From the NCBI GenBank assembly GCA_002723345.1, contig PBNV01000012.1, positions 4,938-66,769 on the forward strand: a stretch of 61,832 nucleotides of DNA, written 5' to 3'. Of the stretch, positions 53,112-61,642 are shown piece after piece; within the stretch, counting starts at the first letter, position 1; every line of letters starts with the position of its first letter. Under the pieces are notes generated by a model. The model was given only the letters and a program-made list of their open reading frames with translations, did no database searches and was not told the origin of the DNA. This DNA comes from Rhodospirillaceae bacterium. GTDB lineage: Bacteria; Pseudomonadota; Alphaproteobacteria; Rhodospirillales; UBA2165. A program made the translations under genes and the position numbers.

Positions 53112-54008
53112 ATGAGACATTCTAAGCTCCTGTATTATTTCTCCGAAGTGGCGAAGGCTGGCACCCTCTCCGCGGCGGCCAAGACCATCGGCATAACCCA
53201 ACCCGCCGTTACGCGTAGCTTAAAACAACTCGAAGACATCCTCGGCGTGACCCTTTTTGATCGCGGGCCAACAGGCGTTGTTTTGACACCGGAAGGCAGA
53301 ATATTGGCACGAAGAGTCAAGTTGATGACTTTGGAGTACAAACACGCGATTGCTGAATTAGCGGATCAAAACAAAGGGATCAGCGGCCGGCTTCGCATCG
53401 CAGCGGGACCGGTTTGGCTGCTCTCTATTCTGCCGCCAGTGATTAATGAATTTCACAAACACTTTCCCGAGGTCAGAGTTTCTGTAACGGGTCCCGGATT
53501 TGATGCCAGCATCCAACAGTTGCTCGAGGGCGACCTGGATATGGTCTGCGGCGGGCTAGACTTTCCCGATCACGCTAACATTATAAAAGAGCCTCTTTTG
53601 AAATTGCGGCATACTGTTTTCGGTCGAACCGATCACCCGCTAGCCTCAAAAAATAAAGTTAGCGCCGAAGAATTGAGTAAATTTCCATGGATTGTTCTGG
53701 CGGATGATCGCGTAAGCGAAAGCACAATTGGCGCTTATTTCGCCGCTAACACTTTGGAACCACCTAATGTAGCAGTTGAAACGAGCTATCTAGGCGCCAT
53801 TACAATTGCACATGCCACCGATTATTTATCTACTTTTGCTGAAAACAGTAGAACTGAAATCGAGGCATTTGGGTTGAAGAAAATATCACATGAAGGAACT
53901 TTTTGGGAGTTTGAGGGTGGTATAGCCCGGCGCCGTTCCAGCCCTCCCAGTTCAGCCTTCCAGGGATTCAGAGCCATTCTAAAAAGTGCGGTTTCTGAAG
54001 AGAATTAG
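53112..54008 (+). CDS. LysR-family transcriptional regulator
   Basis: A 298-residue regulator beginning M-R-H-S-K-L-L-Y-Y-F. The N-terminal HTH has A-K-A-G-T-L-S-A-A-A-K-T-I-G-I-T-Q-P-A-V and R-S-L-K-Q-L-E; the substrate domain follows from about residue 90. The start at 53112 sits behind GGGAGG and gives the usual N-terminal distance. It is divergent from the ThDP enzyme/ald pair and directly upstream of aapJ, so it is placed to control both directions. A 168-bp gap separates it from aapJ. Confidence 0.92.
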   Translation: MRHSKLLYYFSEVAKAGTLSAAAKTIGITQPAVTRSLKQLEDILGVTLFDRGPTGVVLTPEGRILARRVKLMTLEYKHAIAELADQNKGISGRLRIAAGPVWLLSILPPVINEFHKHFPEVRVSVTGPGFDASIQQLLEGDLDMVCGGLDFPDHANIIKEPLLKLRHTVFGRTDHPLASKNKVSAEELSKFPWIVLADDRVSESTIGAYFAANTLEPPNVAVETSYLGAITIAHATDYLSTFAENSRTEIEAFGLKKISHEGTFWEFEGGIARRRSSPPSSAFQGFRAILKSAVSEEN

Positions 54009-54177
54009 GGGTTATTAATTTATGTTATACCCCACAGCTAATTATGAATTGGCTGATAAAAATAAATCTAATTATTCTGTATACACGAGAATAGGGTTAC
54101 AATTGTTTATGTCACTAGCGTGTGGACATCAAATAAGCGATTTCGAATAAATTAAATAGGATATTGGGAGGTATCAA

Positions 54178-55215
54178 ATGAATTTAGGTAAGTTAGTATT
54201 CAAATTGTCAATCACAACTTCACTCACTATCGCAGTCTTGGGATTGGCCGTCTCTGAAACTAAAGCTGATCGCCTGGCCGAAGTGAAAAAAGCAGGCATT
54301 TTGCATTGTGGCGTTGTGCCAGGTGTGCCCGGATATGCTTTTCCGAATAAGGAAGGCAAAATGGTCGGATTTGATGTTGATCTCTGCAAATCAATCGCCG
54401 CTGCCGTTCTTGGCGACGCAAACAAAATTAAAACCACTAAAATGAAATTGCCGGTTGCTTTCAACGCAATGAAAGCTGGTACAGTTGATGTTGTTACTCA
54501 TCGCTTTACCTGGACTTTCGGGCGCGATGTGGGTCAGGGCCTCGATTTCACTCGAGTTATGGTCTTTGACGGGCAAGGCTTTATGGTCCGCAAAAAATTG
54601 GGCGTGACCTCAGGCAAACAGCTCGATGGGGCAACATTCTGTCTGACGACCGGTGCCACCACAGAATCTAACGTATCGGACTTTTTCCGTACGCATAATA
54701 TGAAATTCAAGCAGGTAACGTTCGGAAGCATGGGCGAAGCTCAGAAAGCCTATGACCAAGGACGTTGCGATGTTTTTGTTACCGATAAATTTGGCCTTGG
54801 TGCACGCCGCCTCGCGATGACCAACCCGAAAGAGCATGTCATTCTGCCGGAAACCATCTCCAATGAGCCAATCTCTCCGATGGTGCCTCATGGTGATCAG
54901 GTGTGGCGGGATATCGTCGTTTGGACACTCAATGCCCTTATCGCCGCCGAAGAATATGGCATCACCCAGAGTAACGTAGATCAAATGAGCAATTCTTCGA
55001 AAAACCCATTCGTTCAACGTCTCCTTGGTAAAACGGGTAAGTTTGGCGGGAAAATTGGCCTCGGCAATCAATGGGCTTATCGGGCTATCAAGGCTGTTGG
55101 CAACTATGGTGAGATTTGGGAAAGAAATCTCGGAAAAGATGGTCTTGGCATGGCCCGCGGTAAAAACGAGCTTTATACCAAAGGTGGCCTCCTCATCGCG
55201 CCGCCTTTCCGTTAG
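54178..55215 (+). CDS. aapJ: General L-amino acid ABC transporter substrate-binding protein AapJ-like
   Basis: A 345-residue exported binding protein of the AapJ family. The signal peptide occupies about residues 1-30 with cleavage near E-T-K-A-D. The mature part has L-H-C-G-V, F-D-V-D-L-C-K-S-I-A-A-A-V, V-D-V-V-T-H-R-F-T-W-T and D-G-Q-G-F-M-V-R, all typical of AapJ, and a C-terminal G-L-L-I-A-P-P-F-R. It feeds AapQMP encoded directly downstream. AapJ systems transport many L-amino acids; a narrower or related ligand is possible here. A hairpin follows the gene. Confidence 0.92.
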   Translation: MNLGKLVFKLSITTSLTIAVLGLAVSETKADRLAEVKKAGILHCGVVPGVPGYAFPNKEGKMVGFDVDLCKSIAAAVLGDANKIKTTKMKLPVAFNAMKAGTVDVVTHRFTWTFGRDVGQGLDFTRVMVFDGQGFMVRKKLGVTSGKQLDGATFCLTTGATTESNVSDFFRTHNMKFKQVTFGSMGEAQKAYDQGRCDVFVTDKFGLGARRLAMTNPKEHVILPETISNEPISPMVPHGDQVWRDIVVWTLNALIAAEEYGITQSNVDQMSNSSKNPFVQRLLGKTGKFGGKIGLGNQWAYRAIKAVGNYGEIWERNLGKDGLGMARGKNELYTKGGLLIAPPFR

Positions 55216-55246
55216 GCCGAGCAATCTAGGAATTTAACCGTTGTTG

Positions 55247-55274
55247 GGTGTCCTTGGATAAAACCAGGGACACC
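55247..55274 (+). terminator. Hairpin between aapJ and aapQ (attenuator or mRNA-stabilising)
   Basis: An 11-bp stem (55247-55257 with 55264-55274, GGTGTCCTTGG and CCAGGGACACC, one T-G wobble) has a 6-nt ATAAAA loop. No T run follows, so it is not a full terminator. Location just after the binding-protein gene fits a processing or attenuating hairpin that keeps aapJ mRNA more abundant than the permease part. Confidence 0.7.
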
Positions 55275-55303
55275 TGACAGCTATTCTTATTAAGCTTCAA
55301 GGT

Positions 55304-56467
55304 ATGGAAAGTCTGTTCAGCTATTGGCGCAAAGGAAGCGTCCGTTCCCTGACCTATCAGTGGGGATTAGTCGTTGCGATCCTGCTCGCTCTTTTTTGGC
55401 TGTTCGATACCGCTAATACAAACTTGGATCGGCTCGGTATAAATACGGGCTTCGATTTTCTAGATGACGAGGCCGGGTTTCAAATCAGCCAGGCTCTTTT
55501 TCCCTATTCCGCCCAATCAACCTATATAGATGCGTTACTCGTTACGTTCACCAATACAATCGTGTTATCGCTGATTGCCATCTGCCTTGCCACATTCCTT
55601 GGATTTTTTATCGCGCTGTCACGCCTATCCGACAATATGTTACTCCGGAAATTCGGCGATTGTTACGTCGAAGTGTTCCGAAATGTGCCTCTCTTACTCC
55701 AACTATTCTTTTGGTATTTCGCCGCTCTCAAACTATTGCCTGCCAAGCGGGAATCGATAAATTTTTTTGACATCGCCTTTCTTAATATCGAAGGTTTTGT
55801 CATCCCCGCGCCGATTTTGGAAGATGGGGCGACCTCAATCGTCTGGGCCATTGTTATTGCATTGGCTCTTGCCATCGGTGTTTGGCGGTGGGCGAAAAGG
55901 CGTCAGACCCGTACAGGTGTGCCATTCCCCTCGTTCCTTGTTGGGCTGGCGATCGTAATCTTCATCCCTTTATTGGTTGCGTGGATAAAAGGTTTTCCTA
56001 TCAGTTGGGAAATACCGAAATTCGGACGTTTTAATTTCGAAGGTGGTGTCGGTTTGCAACCGGAATTCACTGCCATGTTGTTCGGCCTGACTTTGTATAA
56101 CGGCGCTTTCATCGGTGAGATCATTCGGGCGGGTATTTTATCCGTGCATAAGGGCCAGCGGGAGGCCGCCAATTCCATCGGCTTTACCCAGATGCAAATT
56201 TATTCCCAGATCATTGTTCCCCAAGCGATGCGTCTGATCATTCCGCCATTGACCAACCAGTATTTGAACTTAACGAAATCAACGGCCCTTGCGGCGGCTC
56301 TTGGGTATCCTGATTTCTTCTGGGCGCTCAGCGGCGCCATTGCCGCCCAAACCGGGCAGGTTCTCGAGCTTCAGGCGATTACTTTGTTTGGCTATCTCGG
56401 GATCAGCCTTTTTATTGCGGCGATAATGGCCATTTATAACCGCGCAACGCGTATTCCAGAAAGGTAG
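55304..56467 (+). CDS. aapQ: Amino acid ABC transporter permease AapQ-like
   Basis: A 387-residue inner-membrane permease with an extended middle region, as in AapQ, and about eight helices. It contains T-N-L-D-R-L-G-I near residue 40, R-N-V-P-L-L-L-Q-L-F-F near residue 125, and the EAA loop in the C-terminal third (G-Q-R-E-A-A-N-S-I-G-F). The start at ATG 55304 has AAGG only 1-2 nt upstream, so the exact start is not certain. It pairs with AapM, 7 bp downstream. Confidence 0.9.
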   Translation: MESLFSYWRKGSVRSLTYQWGLVVAILLALFWLFDTANTNLDRLGINTGFDFLDDEAGFQISQALFPYSAQSTYIDALLVTFTNTIVLSLIAICLATFLGFFIALSRLSDNMLLRKFGDCYVEVFRNVPLLLQLFFWYFAALKLLPAKRESINFFDIAFLNIEGFVIPAPILEDGATSIVWAIVIALALAIGVWRWAKRRQTRTGVPFPSFLVGLAIVIFIPLLVAWIKGFPISWEIPKFGRFNFEGGVGLQPEFTAMLFGLTLYNGAFIGEIIRAGILSVHKGQREAANSIGFTQMQIYSQIIVPQAMRLIIPPLTNQYLNLTKSTALAAALGYPDFFWALSGAIAAQTGQVLELQAITLFGYLGISLFIAAIMAIYNRATRIPER

Positions 56468-56474
56468 AGAGATT

Positions 56475-57587
56475 ATGGAACCCATTCTCAAACCTTTCAT
56501 TGAGCAGAAAGCGCCACCGCAACAGTCTACCGGCCTGGTGGCTTGGCTGCGCGAAAATTTTTTCTCAAGCTGGTTTAACACGCTGGTGACGATCATTCTG
56601 TTGTGGCTCATCTATCAGGTTGGTGGCTTTATCATCAATTGGGCCTTTATCAATGCCAATTGGGTGGGCGATTCAGCCAAGTCATGCCCTAATGTCGATG
56701 GGGCCTGTTGGGCGTTTGTCACCGAACGCTGGCGTTTGTTCGTTTACGGTCTCTATCCAAAAGAGCTCTATTGGCGGGTGAATGTCTTTTACGGGCTCGG
56801 TTTGCTCACGATCATCGCTTTCGTGTTTTCCTTCGGCGCTTATACCAAAAAATTTCGCCTGACGATGTTCATCGGCTTCCCGATCGCCGCCTATATCTTC
56901 CTCGTCGGCGGCGTCTTTGATTTACAACACATCTCACCGGAAAGTTTCGGCGGGTTGTTGCTCACGGTCGTGATCGCGACGGTTGGGATTTTTGGTTCCA
57001 TCCCGTTAGGACTGATTTTGGCGCTCGGCCGCACATCTGATTTAAAAGTCATCAGCAAGGTTTGCACCTATTTCATCGAGTTTTGGCGTGGCGTGCCGCA
57101 TATAGCTGTGATCGTGATGTTTGTCGCCTTGTTGCCGATCTTTATTCCCGACGGTAATAAGATCGATATTGTGGTGCGCGCCTTTATTGCCTTTGCGGCT
57201 TTTAACTCGGCCTATATGGCGGAGGTGTTCCGCGGAGGTTTGCAGTCTATCCCCGCCGGTCAGTTTGAAGCATCCAAAGCCATCGGACTCTCTTATTGGA
57301 AGATGATGGGCTATATCATCCTACCGCAGGCCATTCGCAATTCCGTGCCGGCGCTGGTGAATACCTGCATCAGTATTTTTAAGGAAACTACTATTGTGCT
57401 GCTGATTGGCTTCAGTGACTTCTTAGGCATCATCCAGTTGTCGCTTGAGGACCCAAAATGGTTGGGACCGCCTCATATTTTCAGCTCCGCATATGTCTTT
57501 GCCGCTCTTATCTATTTTGCGCTTGCCTATGGCATGTCGAAATATTCCCTGCGGCTGGAAAACCGCAGCAATGTTGATCAACACTAG
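56475..57587 (+). CDS. aapM: Amino acid ABC transporter permease AapM-like
   Basis: A 370-residue permease of the AapM type. It has N-terminal helices with W-L-R-E-N-F-F-S-S-W near residue 27, a short extracytoplasmic stretch with C-P-N-V-D-G-A-C-W-A-F, and a BPD_transp_1 core with E-F-W-R-G-V-P-H and G-Q-F-E-A-S-K-A-I-G-L. It forms the channel with AapQ. Stop codon lies 15 bp before the ATPase start. Confidence 0.92.
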   Translation: MEPILKPFIEQKAPPQQSTGLVAWLRENFFSSWFNTLVTIILLWLIYQVGGFIINWAFINANWVGDSAKSCPNVDGACWAFVTERWRLFVYGLYPKELYWRVNVFYGLGLLTIIAFVFSFGAYTKKFRLTMFIGFPIAAYIFLVGGVFDLQHISPESFGGLLLTVVIATVGIFGSIPLGLILALGRTSDLKVISKVCTYFIEFWRGVPHIAVIVMFVALLPIFIPDGNKIDIVVRAFIAFAAFNSAYMAEVFRGGLQSIPAGQFEASKAIGLSYWKMMGYIILPQAIRNSVPALVNTCISIFKETTIVLLIGFSDFLGIIQLSLEDPKWLGPPHIFSSAYVFAALIYFALAYGMSKYSLRLENRSNVDQH

Positions 57588-57602
57588 GTGCTAGGATCCG
57601 AG

Positions 57603-58349
57603 ATGTCAGAAGAACCCGTTATTTTATTTGAAAAAGTGAACAAATGGTTCGGAGACTTTCATGTCCTCCGCGACATTGATCTTAGCGTCGCTAAGGGAGA
57701 GCGAATCGTTATTTGTGGCCCGTCGGGATCAGGTAAATCTACAATGATCCGCTGCATCAACCGATTGGAGGAAAATCAGCAGGGCCGTATCGTTGTTCAA
57801 GGTATCGAGCTTACAGACGATCTCAAAAATATTGATTCGATACGTTCCGAAGTCGGTATGGTTTTTCAGTCTTTTAACCTATTTCCACACATGACTGTTC
57901 TCGACAATCTTGTCATTGGACAGCATTTGGTCCGACGGTTGCCAAAAGCTGAAGCTGAAGAAATTGCTATGACCTACCTTGAACGCGTGAAAATCGCGGA
58001 TCAGGCTGAAAAATTTCCAGGTCAACTTTCAGGTGGCCAGCAACAACGCGTCGCTATTGCACGTTCACTTTGCATGAAACCGAAAATCATGTTGTTTGAT
58101 GAAGTTACCTCCGCACTTGATCCCGAAATGGTCAAGGAGGTGCTGGACGTCATGGTTGATCTCGCCAATGAAGGCATGACCATGTTGGTCGTTACCCATG
58201 AAATGGGATTTGCCCGCACTGTCGCCGATCGGGTGATATTTATGGATGAAGGCCAGATAATAGAAGAAAACACACCGGATGCCTTTTTTGATAACCCAGC
58301 GTCAGAACGGGCACAAAACTTTATCGGCCAGGTTCTTCATCATCTCTAA
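57603..58349 (+). CDS. aapP: Amino acid ABC transporter ATP-binding protein AapP-like
   Basis: A 248-residue ATPase with Walker [11 protein letters not shown], signature [15 protein letters not shown] and Walker [14 protein letters not shown]. The [11 protein letters not shown] motif is typical of polar amino acid importers. ATG 57603 is preferred to a TTG 15 bases upstream. It energises AapQM. The next gene on the strand is the HisC-like aminotransferase. Confidence 0.93.
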   Translation: MSEEPVILFEKVNKWFGDFHVLRDIDLSVAKGERIVICGPSGSGKSTMIRCINRLEENQQGRIVVQGIELTDDLKNIDSIRSEVGMVFQSFNLFPHMTVLDNLVIGQHLVRRLPKAEAEEIAMTYLERVKIADQAEKFPGQLSGGQQQRVAIARSLCMKPKIMLFDEVTSALDPEMVKEVLDVMVDLANEGMTMLVVTHEMGFARTVADRVIFMDEGQIIEENTPDAFFDNPASERAQNFIGQVLHHL

Positions 58350-58376
58350 CAGTTGACCAGAAAAGGACTTTCAAGA

Positions 58377-59501
58377 ATGAACGGCACTGGCAATCCTGTT
58401 TCGCATATCCGACCAGCGTTAATCGAAGCGCCGGATAAAGTGGATCCACCGACACGACTCGCGCTAGAACATAAAGGGCTGGAAGTGCAGAACATTATTG
58501 CGATGGGGTTAAATGAAAGCTGCTATCCACCGTCGCCAAAAATAATAGAGGCCATGCAGCAAAATCTTAGCCTGGTCAATCGTTACCCTGATGCTCAATG
58601 TCCCCATTTGACTGATATCGTTTCTGAACGTACAGGTATTGATCGAAATTGCATTGTCTGGGGCAACGGTAGCGAAGAACTCATCAAAGGGGCGATCGAC
58701 TTATCACTTTCTCCCGGTCAAGGTTTGGTTCTGCCAGTGCCAACGTTTTGGGGCTACAAATCTATGGTCGCTTCATTTGAGGCGAATGTCGCCGAAGTGG
58801 AGATGTTGCCGGATGGTCAAACCAACATTGACGGCATTTTGGGTGCAATTCACAACGATACGAGAATTGTCTTCCTAATTACGCCAAACAATCCGAGTGG
58901 TCTGATGGTTGATCAAGCTGGATTGGACGAAATTGTACACGGCGTTCCTGAGAATGTGCTGCTTTGCGTTGACGAAGCCTATTTCGATTTCGGGCTTCAT
59001 GCCGGCGGACCAAATGTGCTGGAAACGCTTAAACAACGCAACGCTCCTTGGATAACAATTTTTACTTTTTCAAAAGCCTATGCAATGGCTGGCATGCGGA
59101 TCGGCTATGCCCTCTGCAGTGACGCAAAGCTTGCTCAAGCTCTACAAAAAACCACTTGCGTTTTCAATGTGCCCATACTGGCTCAATTTGCCGGGGAAGC
59201 CGCACTACTTGATACCGAATATCTCGACTTTATTTTGGATCAAACTGCCAACGGACGGGATCAACTTTTTATAGGCCTGAAAGATCTCGGTCTCGAACCG
59301 TATCCTTCCGTTACGAATTTTGTCTCAACGCCCGTGCCGATGAATGGTCGCGACTGCCTGAAAGCTATGTTGGACAAGGGAGTACAAATAAATGCCTGGG
59401 CTGATCCAGGATATGAAAACCATATTCGTATCACCGTCGGCACTGAATCTGATACGGAGACCTGTCTCGCGACCCTGAAAAAAGTTCTAAATTCCGCGTA
59501 A
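58377..59501 (+). CDS. PLP-dependent aminotransferase, histidinol-phosphate aminotransferase-like
   Basis: A 374-residue class I/II fold aminotransferase. It carries I-T-P-N-N-P-S-G near residue 170, D-E-A-Y-F-D-F near residue 200 and the PLP lysine in F-T-F-S-K-A-Y-A-M-A-G-M-R. The start at ATG 58377 follows AAGGA. It resembles HisC but its place at the end of an amino-acid transporter operon, away from his genes, argues for transamination of an imported amino acid rather than histidine synthesis. Products could feed the ThDP enzyme and Ald. Confidence 0.87.
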   Translation: MNGTGNPVSHIRPALIEAPDKVDPPTRLALEHKGLEVQNIIAMGLNESCYPPSPKIIEAMQQNLSLVNRYPDAQCPHLTDIVSERTGIDRNCIVWGNGSEELIKGAIDLSLSPGQGLVLPVPTFWGYKSMVASFEANVAEVEMLPDGQTNIDGILGAIHNDTRIVFLITPNNPSGLMVDQAGLDEIVHGVPENVLLCVDEAYFDFGLHAGGPNVLETLKQRNAPWITIFTFSKAYAMAGMRIGYALCSDAKLAQALQKTTCVFNVPILAQFAGEAALLDTEYLDFILDQTANGRDQLFIGLKDLGLEPYPSVTNFVSTPVPMNGRDCLKAMLDKGVQINAWADPGYENHIRITVGTESDTETCLATLKKVLNSA

Positions 59502-59561
59502 AATATTGAGAAAAATCGCAAAATTTTTCAACCTCACCTGCATTCCAAAAAGGAAACTTCG

Positions 59562-60629
59562 ATGCTTGTACACAAACATGGAGTCACTCATTACGACACA
59601 TCAAAAGCCACCCCGGGATACACCTTATATTCACGGAATATGTCAAAAAATGTTTGGTTGATAGATATGGAAGGCGAAGTCGTTCATGAATGGGAAACCA
59701 CTGGTGGCACAACAAATTTCAACTACCTTCGGCCCAACGGTAATCTTTTTGTAATTGAACGTATTCCTGAAGGCCCAAAGGTGGAGTCAGGTAAAAGTGG
59801 GCGTATGCGGGAATACGATTGGGACGGTAATGTTGTATGGGAACATATTGACGATCATCAGCATCATGATGCTCGGCGCCTGGAAAATGGTAACGCCGTT
59901 TATATCGCCTGGTACGAGTTTACTGACGAAGAAGCCGCAAAAGTGAAAGGAGGTACCCCCGGAACAGAAATCGACGGTAAAATTTATGGCGAAGCCATCC
60001 GTGAAGTTGACACGGAAGGAAATCTAGTCTGGGAATTCGTCAACAACGGGCCTGAGTTTTTAGACAAATACGAGATCAAAGGCCTCGCACCGCGAGAAGA
60101 ATACGGCCATGCCAATACGATTTCACCGATGGCCAACGGCGATTATTTAGTGAGTTATCGTGTTTTTAATCTAATTGTCATAATTGACCGACAAACCGGC
60201 AAATTAATCTGGGAATTCCAAAATGACACCCTCGGTGGACAACATGACTGTCAGGAATTACCCAACGGCAACATTCTTGTCTTTGCTAATGGGCACAATA
60301 CCCAGGGGGGAGCACCAAATTTCAGCCAAATTTGGGAAATTGATCGAGAAAGCAAGGAGATCGTCTGGCGTTATTATTCCAAAAATAACCCTTTAAATTT
60401 TTACAGCCCCCATATCAGCGGTTGCCAGCGGCTAAGTTCCGGCAACACGTTGATTTGTGAAGGCGGTAAAGGATGTTTGTTTGAAGTGACGCCTGAGGGT
60501 GAAGTAGTGTGGGAGTATATCAATCCTTTTTATGGTCCACATCCGGCCGTGGAAGGTCAGGAAATAAATTGGGTCTTTCGGGCAAGGCGCTATGCCAAGG
60601 ATTCTCAAGAAGTTGGGGGACGGGTTTAG
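59562..60629 (+). CDS. Arylsulfotransferase (ASST)-family beta-propeller protein
   Basis: A 355-residue beta-propeller-like protein with W-E/W-x-Y repeats (V-V-W-E-H-I, L-V-W-E-F-V, L-I-W-E-F-Q, I-V-W-R-Y-Y, V-V-W-E-Y-I) and conserved histidines in D-D-H-Q-H-H-D, E-Y-G-H-A-N and Q-H-D-C-Q. The pattern matches the ASST/Arylsulfotran_2 families. No signal peptide is seen, unlike periplasmic ASST, so a role in PAPS-independent sulfate transfer is uncertain. It is 60 bp after the aminotransferase on the same strand and probably co-transcribed with the aap genes. Confidence 0.8.
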   Translation: MLVHKHGVTHYDTSKATPGYTLYSRNMSKNVWLIDMEGEVVHEWETTGGTTNFNYLRPNGNLFVIERIPEGPKVESGKSGRMREYDWDGNVVWEHIDDHQHHDARRLENGNAVYIAWYEFTDEEAAKVKGGTPGTEIDGKIYGEAIREVDTEGNLVWEFVNNGPEFLDKYEIKGLAPREEYGHANTISPMANGDYLVSYRVFNLIVIIDRQTGKLIWEFQNDTLGGQHDCQELPNGNILVFANGHNTQGGAPNFSQIWEIDRESKEIVWRYYSKNNPLNFYSPHISGCQRLSSGNTLICEGGKGCLFEVTPEGEVVWEYINPFYGPHPAVEGQEINWVFRARRYAKDSQEVGGRV

Positions 60630-60822
60630 CTACACCGATATATACGTTTCAAGGCTTTTCCCGCCTTTTGACCCCCAGAAACAGGGTATTAACTCTGGTT
60701 ATAGCCAATAGCGCTTTTTGAATTAGGACATTGGCAGCAATATTTTCTAATCTATTCATCACCAATTACATTAAATTTTCTATCGGTGCGTGATATTATC
60801 TGATCGCTAGAAGAACTAAATC

Positions 60823-61642
60823 GGTGCTGTCAGACGAATGCGAACTAGTCTCTGTGGGTCACGATAGATCAGTATTTATGCAGCACAAAGCTGCTGCCAC
60901 TCGGCAAGTGCAGCATTACGTTGCAGCTTGAATAATTCACTATTGGTAAGGTGACGTTCTTTGTTGAAGTGATTGAAAACTGAAGCGTGAATTGATGCGA
61001 ATTTTTGCAAACTTCGCATTCGCCTAAACTTCAACATCGCGTATTCCCGTCGTCGGAATGGCAGATGAGAGTTCTCAGCTCGATTGTTAATCCATCTTCC
61101 TGTTTCCTAGCAATGAGCCAGATCTATACCCTTCAATGCAGATCGGTAAGATGGAAGTCTGTCGGTTACAATTGACTTGGGCCGACCATATCGTTTCAAA
61201 GCTCTCTTGAGGAAAGCCGTAGCTGCCTTTCGGTCTCGACGCTTAGATACAAAAGATTCTAGAACCTCGCCTTCATGATCGACAGCTCTCCATAAATATA
61301 AAGTTTCTCCGTTGATCTTCACGAACACCTCATCCAAATGCCACTTCCAGTTTGAATGGCTGGGAATTGGATGCATTCTTTTCTTACGGATCTCTCTAGC
61401 GAACATTGGACCAAACTTGTTCCACCAATATCTTACTGTTTCACAGCTGATGTCGATCCCGCGCTCGTGTAGCAGATCTTCAACGTTACGAAGAGAGAGT
61501 GGAAACCGGATATACATCATCACCGCGAGACGAATAATCTCAGGTGATGTCTTAAAATACCGAAAGAGATTGTGATTTTTCATCACAAAAATCTATGTGA
61601 ATGCCATGACCAGGTCAAAGCTCAGTTTCCTCTGACAGTGCC
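60823..61642 (-). mobile_element. IS6-family insertion sequence (820 bp), degenerate
   Basis: The ends are imperfect terminal inverted repeats, GGTGCTGTCAGACGAAT at 60823-60839 and GGCACTGTCAGAGGAAA read inward from 61642 (13 of 17 positions equal). They start with GG and contain CTGTCAGA, as in IS6-family ends. Length of 820 bp and a single transposase are usual for IS6. The adjacent 8-bp flanks are not identical (ACTAAATC left, AAATAAAC right), so target duplication has decayed or recombination has occurred. The transposase is interrupted, so this copy is probably inactive. Confidence 0.88.
60876..61583 (-). pseudogene. IS6-family transposase, interrupted by an in-frame amber codon
   Basis: A 235-codon DDE transposase. 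N-terminal HTH and helix contain L-R-N-V-E-D-L-L-H-E-R-G and V-R-Y-W-W. The catalytic residues are the first Asp in W-H-L-D-E-V-F, the second in V-T-D-R-L-P-S-Y and the Glu in N-N-R-A-E-N-S-H. A TAG at 61107-61109 interrupts after A-H-C, in the place of a family glutamine (CAG to TAG). The reading frame then continues to the true stop at 60876-60878 with F-R-R-R-E and Q-K-F-A-S-I-H. The catalytic Glu lies beyond the stop, so the product is inactive unless read through. Confidence 0.9.

Noticed and set aside
55216..55303. Riboswitch in the aapJ-aapQ gap
   Set aside because: The only structure is one simple stem-loop; there is no multi-helix conserved core.
20821..61109. TAG as a reassigned sense codon (amber in sulfatase and transposase)
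   Set aside because: Several intact genes here end in TAG (for example the NMT1-type binding protein at 27223-27225 and LysR at 54006-54008), and the two internal TAGs replace different residues (Trp and Gln). A recoded amber is therefore unlikely.
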